A stretch of DNA of 64,000 bases from Nematostella vectensis (taxonomy: Eukaryota; Cnidaria; Anthozoa; Actiniaria; Edwardsiidae). Positions 13,001 through 25,000 of this stretch are shown piece by piece. The stretch is taken from contig NC_064038.1 of assembly GCF_932526225.1 (NCBI RefSeq), positions 14,927,474 through 14,991,473 on the forward strand, read 5' to 3'. Made by a program: the position numbers and the translations under genes. Positions within the stretch are counted from its first letter, which is position 1. Each line of letters begins with the position of its first letter. Under the pieces are notes generated by a model. It ran no database searches and was not told where the DNA came from. It worked only from the letters and a program-made list of their open reading frames with translations.

Positions 13001-16000
13001 CGATCGTGCAAAATGATGGATGCGAGGCTATATTTGAGAAAATCTGTCAAATATTCTATTTTAACTGGATTAAGCCAAGATTAAAATAATATTGAGAGCA
13101 CATATCCTGGTTGCCTCCTGTGGTGTTGTTGTGTTTCTGCGCTGTTTATTTTTCGCACTTCAGGTAGCGATACTTGGTTCAAATTTTGTAGTGTTTTTCG
13201 GGGTCAAGCCGAGTAAAATAAGGAAAATCCATTAAATATTTAATATTCGTTCGATTTCAAAAAGGAACGCATTTTTGTAATCAGGAGACAAATGTAAGTC
13301 TATAGACAAATTATTGAAAAATCATTTTTTTGACTATTGCATTTCATCTTGAATGGATTAGCGGAGCGCTTCTTAAAAACATGTTGCGCTTTACCCAATC
13401 TGTTTTCTTACAGAAAACAGATTGGGTAAAGTCTCTAGCGGGAATAACGACCAAAGCCCCTAACGGCCCATTTTGCTGCCTGACCTCGGTTTAATGCGCG
13501 TGTCGCCAAGAGTTGGGAGAAAATGTTCAATCTCAATTTCTAGTGAATATAAGTTAAACGCAGCTGATTAGCTTTTCCGTCCGTGCTTCTTTACATAATA
13601 GCCTGATCTGTGAAAACGCCCAATCAACATAGAACCCCCCTCCCCCATCCTTTCCGCCGCACTCCTCCTCCAATGGAACCAATTTAAACCACTAAAAACT
13701 CTGCTTACCTGAATTGCGTTGACAGATGAAACCAGTCAGCAATGAGCACGCATGCAAAACAAGTCCCGGATGTACATTCGTCAGGCCTGCGCATAATGGC
13801 TCGTCGCCAGTTTTAGGGTACCCACTCCTCCAAAGTCTACTCTGTACTGTTTTACCGTCTACCCACGTCAAGTTTTGTGTTACATTAGTCACGGGGTTAC
13901 GCACTCCTACATGGAATGGTGCCCGTGTATCGATAGTTTCCAGGATCTTAGAGATGTCAGAGAGTGCGTTGCTGTCGCGTATTGTCGCAAGATCACCACC
14001 GATTCGCAAACATTCGGCTCGAGCGCCACCCCAAGTTCGCTTGTCGTTCACGTAGAATCGGAGACAGCCCGAGAATCCCGAACTTATCCATCCGGGAAAA
14101 CATGTGTGATCTACAAAACATTACAAACAGAAAAATATTACAATACAACATTTTAACTTACATTAAGCTCAAGCTATTTTTTTTGACCAAGTGTGCAGTT
14201 TGATAAAAAATAAACAAAGTATCTATTGCCACAAATCAAAGTTAGAAAACCACACAAGCCACACCAGCCTTCAGCGGATTCAGAATTTCACGAAGGAAGG
14301 GGGGGGGGGGGGGATTATAGGATTAGAGGGTCCGGACGCTGTCCCTCAACAAAGTATTCACGGGTAGCTGTGCGAATTCCACATTAACAGAAATAGGATT
14401 CGACAAGAGACTTCTCAGAAAACATCGCGTCAACTACTTGAGTGCACGCGTGGCTTTGCCGGGGGGGGGGGGGGGGGGGGGGCTTCACTGGTAAAGTGGT
14501 ACGTAATCTCGTCGGGAAATTCGAAAAAAAGATACACATAAATAAAAAAATACTACCCTTAAAAATACCCAAGAATAATTATCGACTGTAAAATACCAAA
14601 ACGCGGTTTCCAATTGTTTAACAAAGTCACGAAGGACAAATTGTCAAAATGCTTTGCTTAGAACTCGAAAGTATTAAATGATAACACTGACAGGCCCGTA
14701 CCCAGGGTTTTTCTTGGGGCGTGCGGAATCCGAACAGGTGGACCTAATTTTTCCGGGGAGGGGGGAGTTCTCTGATAAAAATCTGACCACCACCGAAAGA
14801 ACAAAAACACTCCACTCCATCTCCACGGCACGCTTATTGTCGGGATTGGCTACAAGCAAGAGTGATCTAGCTTGTGCTTTATAGTTTTGTCTACAAATGG
14901 CACGTCTATTATTAACCGAAAGTGGACCTTCGGCCGTTGTGTAGGGGGGGAGGGTGGGTGCGTTCGCACCCCCTGCACCCCCCGTGGGTACGGGCCTGAC
15001 TAACTCGTAGCGCCTCTTTCTGCGAACCCTATAAATACAATTTCTAATAGAAAAGCCAAGCTTCTCTTATATATTCCGTAAAAATACCTGAGGCCAATTT
15101 TAACTCTTAAAGTTACGATGAGCATCCCTATGAGGTCGACATGACATAAGGGTTGCCATCATTCCATTACTATAATAAGCAAAAGCTTACCATCTATTGA
15201 ACTACTTACCCTCTATAACTTGGACATTTATGGATAACACACGTGCCTCACTGCAACATCCTTCGTAACCTCCCCTCGCTAAAACAATCTGCTGAGCCTG
15301 CTGACCACTTCGTTCGACGGCAAAAACAGGTCTTGAGTGATTTAGAGATCCAGTATATTCGTAAAAGAAGTCCATAGGATATCCGTCAATATTACTGAAG
15401 TCTGTCCGTAGAACATCGTATCCATTGCGATAATAAACATAAAACATTCGCTCATTCAGGTTGCCTGTGGTTCGACGAGCCAGGAACGAAAACTGGTAAA
15501 ACCAGTGATCTCTCTGAGGCTCGGTATTGATTCGGTAGATTCCGTTAGTCGAGGAAACGTGAAACAGTCTTGTATCTGTATGAAAAGCAAAGTATATAAA
15601 AAGTCCGAGCTTTTCTAACAGAGCATTGGAGATTGATCTTCACGCTCGTGGCTGCGAAAGAGCCTTGATCAAAGATAAATTATTCATTTTCTTGTGCTAC
15701 ATCATCAAAGTCGGACATTTGCGAGTTTTATTTTCAGCAGCAACTAGTTGAGATCATGCGTAGCTGGCGGAATATCCTTTTACTGAAAGGCTGTTCAGGC
15801 GCAAGAGGGCCCCTGCCCAACTCCTTGGGCGCAACTGAATTCTAGACCCCGCACTACGTGGTCGAATAACTAGCCAGCTAATCAAACTAGCGCCGTCAAA
15901 CGAATAAACAGCTCCGAAACAAACGAGACCGCCAGTTACGTAGGCTAACAAGTAATTCCCATAAGAAGTGATCTTGTTGGATGGAATCTGAAGGGATGGA

Positions 16001-19000
16001 AACTGGATGGATAGAATCTGAATGGATGGAATATGGACAGGGGCTCATAAGTAGGGGCAATCAACTTCCCCACATTCTGGTACTATATAGGTGTCACGGC
16101 GTTTCCTAGGATCAGGCTATTTTTAGACGCGCGGATGAGCCAATCAGATTCGACATTTAAGTTGACAATTTGGCTGAGCTCAACTGCACGCGCACTCTCA
16201 GACAAAAAGCTATGTTCTCTTTTCGGTACTTTGACTTTTGTTGCTCAATTGTTTTTTTTTTTTAATATGAATCCAACCCATCCTACGACTTTCAATTCTA
16301 GCTTGCAATTCTTTTGGTAAACAAACAAAACCGACGGATGATGGATAAACAAAAAATCTTTATAACTGCAATTTGCGCGAGAGGCCTCACGTCACTCGCG
16401 CGCGCGACCAACGTCAACGTAACTGATTGGCCCGCTCGTGTGCGCGCGTCTAAAAGTAGCCTGATCCTCGGAAACGCCGTGACACTTATATAGTACAGAT
16501 GATTGCCCCTACTTATGAGCCCTTGATATGGATGGATGAAACCTAAGAAGATGGATTCCGAATGTATAGAATCTGGTTGGACGGAATACGGACTGGTAAA
16601 GTCAGAATGGATGGTATGTGAATGGAAAGAATCTCGATGCGAGGAATATGGATAGATGGAGTTTTTAGATTACCTTGTGCGCATGACCCGTTCGTAAATA
16701 AAATGTCATCGATCGCTGCATCGCCATACCACGAGTATCCCCTCTTCACCTCTAGAGTAACCTTTATAAAAGAACAAACGTGATGTAGACAATGCGAATA
16801 GTAAAGATTCAAATAGATAAGTAACTTGAATAACGTGAGCGGCAAACTGCACTACACCTTGATAATGTCAGGTCAAGAAAAAAAAAGAAGTAAACAATAA
16901 GCCTAGTAAAACGTGGTGTGATAAACAAAGTGAATGACAAAAAGAAATACCAACGACAAGAAGAATTTAAAGAACGACCATTTAACCATTGATGGCGGCA
17001 ACAATAATTACTTATTAACCTAGCGCGAGGTCAGTACGAAGAAATATCAGACCGAGGTCTTCTATGAACGGCCCAAGCCCGCAGGTCGAGCAAAAAAGAC
17101 CAAGGTATGATATTTCACCTTACAGACCGAGCAAGCGAGGTTAACAAAAGTTTTATTATATGGCTTTCAAAATCTAAAGTGAAGAGAAAAGAAAAGAATA
17201 CTAATATGGATTAGTTTATCGATCGAATTAAAAAAGACGGGAAAACAAGAAGCTCTCGCGCGGAAACAATATAAGACGACAACATACCAAACAGGCCTTG
17301 TAGTGAAAAAAATGTTGTTCTTAGTAGTCTGTAGTGTGAACTCGCCCTGCGTTATTGGTACTCTGGAGTTGTTTTAAAATCCGCACGGCATTGTGGGTGC
17401 TGGTGTGAGTGACCTCGTATTGTGTTGACAGAGTTGGAGTGCATTAAAGTTCTTGTTGTTGTTTCGTAGCGTTCTCCTATCTCGCCTGGTTTTCGGCCAC
17501 CACATCTGGTGTCAGAAGTATAAAGAAGAGTTTTGGAAGACTTTTAGTTTGAGAGATAGGCTCGTTTGTACCGGTGCCTGATGTGTGGAAAGCAGACGAC
17601 GAGCCTTTCAGTGTTTAAACCGCAAGATTCGAGGCCATTTCAACAGCGAATAAATGAGATAAGAGTCAGGCACGGCTGTGTTTGCGACGAGATTAACTCT
17701 TTCATTGCCATAACGCCCTGAGACGCCTGTAAAATATAGGCCCAACTCCAAAACGTCAAAAATGCAAACTAAACATCACCAGAAACGGATACTCATAGAT
17801 TCATCCAAGGCATAGACGACATTTAAAAACGCATCTAAGCAATGTAATAGAATTGACTCTTTTGTCAAAATATCAACCTTGATTTCTGACCAATTCGTAA
17901 ACAAATGCTTAAACTTAGAAACATTTCTTACCAAAAAGGACACAAAATTCCGAACTACAAATAGAGACAAGCAAACACAGATCAAGTCACAAATAGATAC
18001 CTTTATTGCGCTCGTCAGGTCCCATTTTACAGCAATCAGTCACAATAATCAATGCTAGAACCTCCATTAGAAGCGAGTCTTTAGCCTATTTTGCATGCCT
18101 GCACTGCATCATGGGAATCTTGGAAACACCTTGACAGACAGGCGGGCAATCTCCTCCCCCAGAATCATAACAGTTTTTTGTTTGACTTTGCTTTGGGGCA
18201 AAGTATCTTTGCCCCGAAGCCAAACAAAACATTCCCAGGTCCAAGGAACCCAGAATTAGCCTGAAAACAATTTTTGAATAAGGTTGGGCAGCTAAGATGG
18301 CCCACATTGGAGAGTATGAGGCCATTCACAAGAAAATTCCTTTCTCACTTGGTAAGCCCAGACAAGGAATTATCCCATTGAATCAACCTCAGCGTGCAAA
18401 CATCTATAAGCACAGCATTAATTATGCCCAAAAAAGACTTCATGATGTCCTAAGGCACTCTCCAGATGTGAAAAAGCTGTAATTTTAAGCAAATTACAAG
18501 CAAAACTGTTGTAAGCGACAGGCTGTAGCAGTGCCGTCGCTAGAAAGAAAAAGCACCGCAGTGTATTGTTGGAAACTTCAAGGCATACCGTCTTAAGTCA
18601 GCGGTAGCTTAGCTTAACTGGTAGTGTTGGACTTGAAATATAGGGGGGAGGTTTCTGTTTTCAGTCTGTTCTTCTTACAATGTTGCTCAAAAGTACCCAG
18701 GAGTGAAAGAGTTAACCCCCCACCCCTAGTTTTTAATCTAATTAACTAGGCCTTCTTAGACTTTTGATGTGAGATACACCAATGGAATGGATAACATATA
18801 TGCCATTTTCAGCAAGTGAATATCTTTTACCTAGAAAATAGAATTGTTTTTACTTGGACATGGCTTGGCTCAATGATAGAGCTGATATGCATACCTTTAT
18901 TTAAAAAAAAAAAAGATGCCCTGAAATCCATCAGATTCAGGCAAGGTTCTGTTAAAAGAGCACTTTGACGGTGAATATACAGGAAAAGTATTCAAAGAGG

Positions 19001-22000
19001 GTTCACACTGCTGCTTTGAATTTATAAAGGCAAATATTGTTATGGAATTTGGGCTCCCTGTGGTTTCCCAATGGTTTTAACATAAAAATTATCTGGTAGA
19101 TATTCTACCATAACTCAATGAGGCTTGCTTGTCTATCAACCAGAATTTTCATACACTGTTGACAGCCCCTAAGCTTGCCAAAAAGTCTTTTTTTCTAAGC
19201 CAGGAAGGCACAAATATTTTTTTTATGTGTTTGGTTATGTCTTTCATTGCCATAACGCCCTGAGACGCCTGTAAAATATAGGCCCAACTCCAAAACGTCA
19301 AAAATGCAAACTAAACATCCCCAGACCCAGATACTCATAGATTCATCCAAGGCATAGACGACCTTCAAAGCGCATCCAAGCAATGTAACAGAATTGACTC
19401 TTTTGTCAAAATATCAACCTTGATTTCTGACCAATTCGTAAACAAATGCTTAAACTTGGAAACATTTCTTACCAAAAAAAAAAACACAAAATTCCGAACT
19501 ACAAACAGAGACAAGCAAACACAGATCAAGTCACAAATAAATACCTTAATTGCGCTCCGTCAGGTCCCATTTTACAGCAATCAGTGACTATTATCAATGC
19601 TAGAACCTCCATTAGAAGCAAGTCACCATGTTGAGCCTATTTTGCCTGCCTGCACTGCATCATGGGAGTCTTGGAAACACCTTGACGGACAGGCCGGCAA
19701 TCTCCTCCCTCAGAATCATAACAGCTTTTTTATAAGTCTCTTTGCCCCGAAGCCAAACAAAACATTTCCAGGTCCAAGGAACCCAGAATTAGCCTGAAAA
19801 CAATTTTTGAATAGGGTTGGGTAGCAAAGATGGCCAACACTTGGTAAGCCCAGACAAGGAATTATCCCATTGAATCAACCTCAGCGTGCAAACATCCATA
19901 AGCACAGAATTAAGATACAATACTTATTTTTTTATTCATTATTTGCGGAATCTCTCAAATTCTTTAAAGTATATATATATATATATCCAATTCTTTCTTT
20001 CGAAGTTGAGAAAAATTCAGCATTTGTGGTATTTTATTAGCATTTGGAAAAATGTGAGAACATGCAAATAATGATCATAGCAAGGCTCTGAACAAAAATT
20101 GTATTTAAAAAATCATATAAAAAAGGCTTTGCTATTACTATTTATTGAATTATAAAAAAAATGAATCTAGATTTTATTTATTGCAAATACACAAAAATTA
20201 TTTGTATTAGTATCTATAAGAATCCAAGAAAAAATGAGATTTATTTTTATTTATTGAATGATAAAAAATCCATTGAATTATATTATTTAATGATTTGAAT
20301 ATACAAAGCATACGAGATTATCTATTTTTATTGAATAAACACACTATTGCTAAAGTATTGTATCTTGCTAAATCTACAAGGTTCCTACAACGTTTTTATA
20401 GTTTCTTCTAGCATCTCCTGTGAAACTAACATGGTTTCTACAAACTTCCCAAGTGAAGTCTACACGGTTTCTACAAACTTCCCCAGTGAAACCTACACGG
20501 TTTCTACGAACTTCCCAGTGAAATCTACACGGTTTCTACCAAATTCCCCAATAAAATCTAAAACGTTTCTACAAACATTCCCTGTGAAACCAACACGATT
20601 TCTACATTCTTTCTAGGTGAAATCTACACGGTTTCTACAAGCATTCCCTGGAAACCTACACGCTTCGAACGCGACGGGTTAGAAGAATCTGTGTTAAAGA
20701 CACGTCCGATAAAGAGTCTCATATTTACTGTCATATTTACTGTCCTTTTACATAGAAAAAATGTGCTCAGCCTACAGGCTTCGAGAATTTTCTCGGGTTT
20801 ACACAAACTCCTGGTCAACGACGCGACGACAGAACGATAACAATTAGATCTTCGAAAATATGTGCGGATAAGCGAATAAATCACACTTCCCGGCCTCGGT
20901 AGGATGGGGAAAATGCTTGAGAGTTTGGCGAAATCCTTATTTATTACTTGAAAATTATAGGGGCTTGTAGAGGCGAAGCAAACTAGGTCTTATACATTTT
21001 GACGCGCCAGCGTGTGATCGCTGATATCCGTTGGCACTTTTCTCTTTGTACATTTGAGCGACCTCGGCCGGGCTGTGAAACGCTGATTTTTCACAAAGTC
21101 TATGCCCTTGTGTATTCTTTGCCTTTTCGAGTGTTTATGAGTGTTTTATATCAGGAATAAATGCGAAGAAGTTGCATAAAGCGGAAGTGACGTCACGGAC
21201 AAGCGAGTTTGACCATAGATCCAGCCGTTAGTGGGGCCGATGTGACCGCTGGAAATAGAGCCTAGACTAGAAAAAAAATACAAATAAACCTTATAGAATT
21301 TCCCGGTCCAGATACTGAAAAGACGGCCCGCTCGTCTGGGAGATGGGAAAATATCGCCCGCTTAACCAGCCAATCAGAGCGCACGTACTATCGTAGCCAT
21401 ATAATACATAATATATAGATTTGCACACTGCCTAAAAGCGGAGCTAGCTCTAATACAATATTTTAATATTGAGCAGGGAAGGGTTTAGTTTTTCGCTGAA
21501 GAGGAATCTCACACAGTAACAAAGGGGTATGGGGTCATTATTTTTTGTTACATATGGCTTTCTGGCAGCCTTAGGGTGGGGGGGGGGGGGGGGTTCAGCC
21601 CCTATCCGCTACTTTGGATAATCTTTATTTACCGAGGGTAGCAACCGAATTACAGTTTTATAACATATGGATACTGTGGAATCCTTTGGCAGTTTAGGCA
21701 TGAGAGAAGACTAGAGTTTCGCTATTTGCGTCATCAAAGTCGTTAATATATAGATTTAAGCATTGCTTAAAAGCGGAGCTCCAAACGACCAAATTTTTGC
21801 TTATTTTCGCTTAATAATTTAAAAAATACTAACCCTATTCAGACCGGGGGGGGGGGGGCTTTTAAGGCCCCCAGCACCTTTGATCTGTAATAATTTTTGA
21901 ACTAGTAGGGCTAGAGCATTGAAATTTGATGACTTTTCCTAATTTATCTGGGATCAGTTTGGTGTAAACAAAACTTTGATATGTGTACCCTGGTAACCAT

Positions 22001-25000
22001 AGTAACCAAGTTTTGAGACAGGTTTAATGAAAATTACGCAAAACGCTTTAAGTCGTTAAGATCAACTATTAATACGACGTGCTCAACGTAAATCCATTTC
22101 ATATCATCGTTTTTTACCAAGTTTTGAAAAAACACAATAAAAATTTACATCTCTATTTTAGGGGGGGAGGGGTGGTGTTTTTTTGTCAATTTCTCACCTT
22201 CTCGAAAAAGTGCTTGTAGAAATAGCAAAAAAAACATTCATATCCACCTGAAATCATTAATACAACTTGAAACGAAGATTAAATATTGTGAAAATGCTTC
22301 AGATTTTGCCACCCAGTTTTTATTGATTAAAATACATAACTTTCATTAAATCCAAGATGGCGGATCCAAGATGGCGGATGCTGATGTCACATAATTAGTT
22401 AGAGTTCGCTGGGTTTTTTTTTAACTGACATCTAAATTTGGCAAAATCCTTTTAATATTCCTCTATTTTAAGTAAAAAGTAGAAAAAACATTTTTGAGAA
22501 AGATTAAATTCTATAATATATAGATTTAGGCACAGCCTAAAAGCGGAGCCAGCATTTAACACCTTTTGTATGACTGATCGAAGTATTTTTGGGGGATCTA
22601 GGATCCTGCTCTTTACTGAGATTTATTTATTGGACCGACCAAATGGATCCAGGCCTTATTCAATAATCTAAATTATTCAGTACATCAAAGTTAAATAACA
22701 CAATTCCTGGCTGTCAAAGTTGTCAAATCTTATTTCCCCACCATAGAAGTTCCATTATGAATTTTTTTTTTAATCAAAACAATACTCCGACAAGCTTTGC
22801 CCTTCAAGATTCCAAATAATATATTTAGACTGTTTAAACGCCATATTTTTATTTGAATGTAACGATTTAGTGGTGATTCTCTCCTTTATTGGACAGAATA
22901 TTTAGAAAAATGTCTGGAAATTAAAATCCACAAATGTATCTCCTTTCTTGCATTACATATTTGTGCACTCACCCTTTTCCATATAGTGGCCTTGTTGGTG
23001 GCCTACTCCAAAATGAATGCAATGGAGAAAAAATAATTCGACTTTGGAAGCAAATCCTAAATAAATACATCTAAGACATCACTGACAGTGCTAAAATGCT
23101 AACTTCGGATTTCAAACCAAACCCTTTCATTGATATATGTTTGGGGTAGAGAGGAAACAGCAAAGAATATCAATTGACTAAAAAAATTGTCGACGGGAGA
23201 GGAGAAATAAAGGGAAAAAAAGAGAGACTCAACTTGAAAGGTTTGGTGAAAAAAATATAAGAGTAATGAAAATAAAAACCGAGAGCTCGAGAACCAAAAG
23301 CCGCTAAGAGAGCGCATCAAAGCCATCTTCAAAAAGTACGGCTTTACCGTCAACGCTATCGGGTTGGCCGTAGCGACGACGATCGCAGCCATTGTGACGT
23401 CGCTCGGCAAGTCGCTCTCCTCCGTGGCCAGAGGGGTCGGTAACGCGCTTAAGGCCATCGGAAAAAAAGCTAGGCGAGCTTCTCCCCGGGCTAGTAGGCA
23501 GGATCGCGAACTTCGTGTTTAAGGCTGCAGGGGAAGCGGTGAAATTTCTTGGCGAAAATGCATGGCTGCTCATTCTAGCCGTAGCCGCGTTCTTGGTCCG
23601 TCGAATGCAAAGCAGTCATCGGAACAAGTAATACGCCGCGGCCACCGCGAGCGACGACAACCCCGCCTTGAGGGCGGTGTGGTCACTTTTCTCGCCAGAC
23701 AGGGTAGGGGCCGCGCCCTACGCGTGCACTTTCGCAGGGGCGCTTTGCCGCCGGGGCGGCACGTGGTCAGTCGCGTGTTGCACCCTAGGATGCCCACCGG
23801 CCATGTTATGAGCACCGACTGGCTTTGTCTCGGTGTTGATCGCGTTTGCGCTGAGCTTCATGGAGTCGTTGGCTTTCTGCAGCTTATCGTTGTAGCCCAA
23901 GACGCTTTGCGTGTTTATCACCAGATCGCTCGGCATCAGCCACACTCCTGGTGCGACCGCAAGACTCAGTCTCACCTTGGCCTCCTGCACGGCTAACTGG
24001 TACCTTTGCACGCTTTGAGCGATGTCGTTTTCTATGATCGCGTCTTCAAGCAGCTTCGTGAACTCCGCCTGCGCCTCCATGGCCGGCCCACCGGTCCCCG
24101 CGATAGAGGAACGGACGTTTACCTGCGCGCCAAGCACCGTGTAGACGAACGCCTCGACCGAGCGATCGAGTCTCCCTAGCCCTGCTTTCGTCAGCCCCTC
24201 ACCTTTGGGAGGCGCAAACCAGCTATATTGCACGCCCCCGTGGTCGTCGTTGCGTATGTAACCCACCTGCTTCCCACTATTGTACGTCCCACCTTCGTCA
24301 CTAAACAGATTGAGGTGGCTCGGGTACTCGTCCGCCGCCGTGTCGTAGCCACGGATCACGTGCACGTTGCGATACCCCTCCCCCGGGTAGAACACAAACA
24401 CATCGCCTAGCCCGTGGTTCCGCCCGCCTTTCCATCGGAAGTCCGGCTTCTGCGGCAAACCGAACTCTATACATAGACGCTCGAAAGCGGCCTTCTTGTA
24501 GGGGTTACCTTTTTGCGTGAACGGGCTGTCGCCAGGCAGGGGGGCGCCGAGCTCGTAGAGTATCCTCCGGGTGGTAATGTAGACGTGAAACCTTAGAAAT
24601 CCCCTGATGACAGAGGGGAGCGTGGCGAAAGTAGGGTCAGTAAGGGACACCCCACATCCGGCGGTTGCGCACCAGACTGCAAAGTTGAGTTGCTGTGGCC
24701 AGTACCCATAGGAAGGCTCCGATAGCCACCGGCGAGACTTCTTGGCGGACTTGTGCGTGACTACCGTCTCTTTGAATATGTCTCGGACCCTAGTCGTGAA
24801 TGAGTTGTCCTCAGCCACGTGTATCTCCAGCTGCGTGAGTAGTGGGGTGATGTCTGAGGCCGTGCTCTCCACGGGGGTCGCGGGCACGGCGTAGAGCAGC
24901 TTTTGCGCGAGGGTCAGAGACCTAGGGAAACCTAGGGAAACCGGCTTTTTTACTTGTTCGGCTATAGCATGTTTGATATGCTCGGCTATAGAGGCTCCCG

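Noticed and set aside
14674-14884. Frames inside 14.7-14.9 kb
   Set aside because: They lie within the hAT-like MITE.
23304-23996. Minus and plus frames overlapping cassette genes A and B
   Set aside because: Shadows in GC-rich sequence; the conserved residues are in the frames reported.
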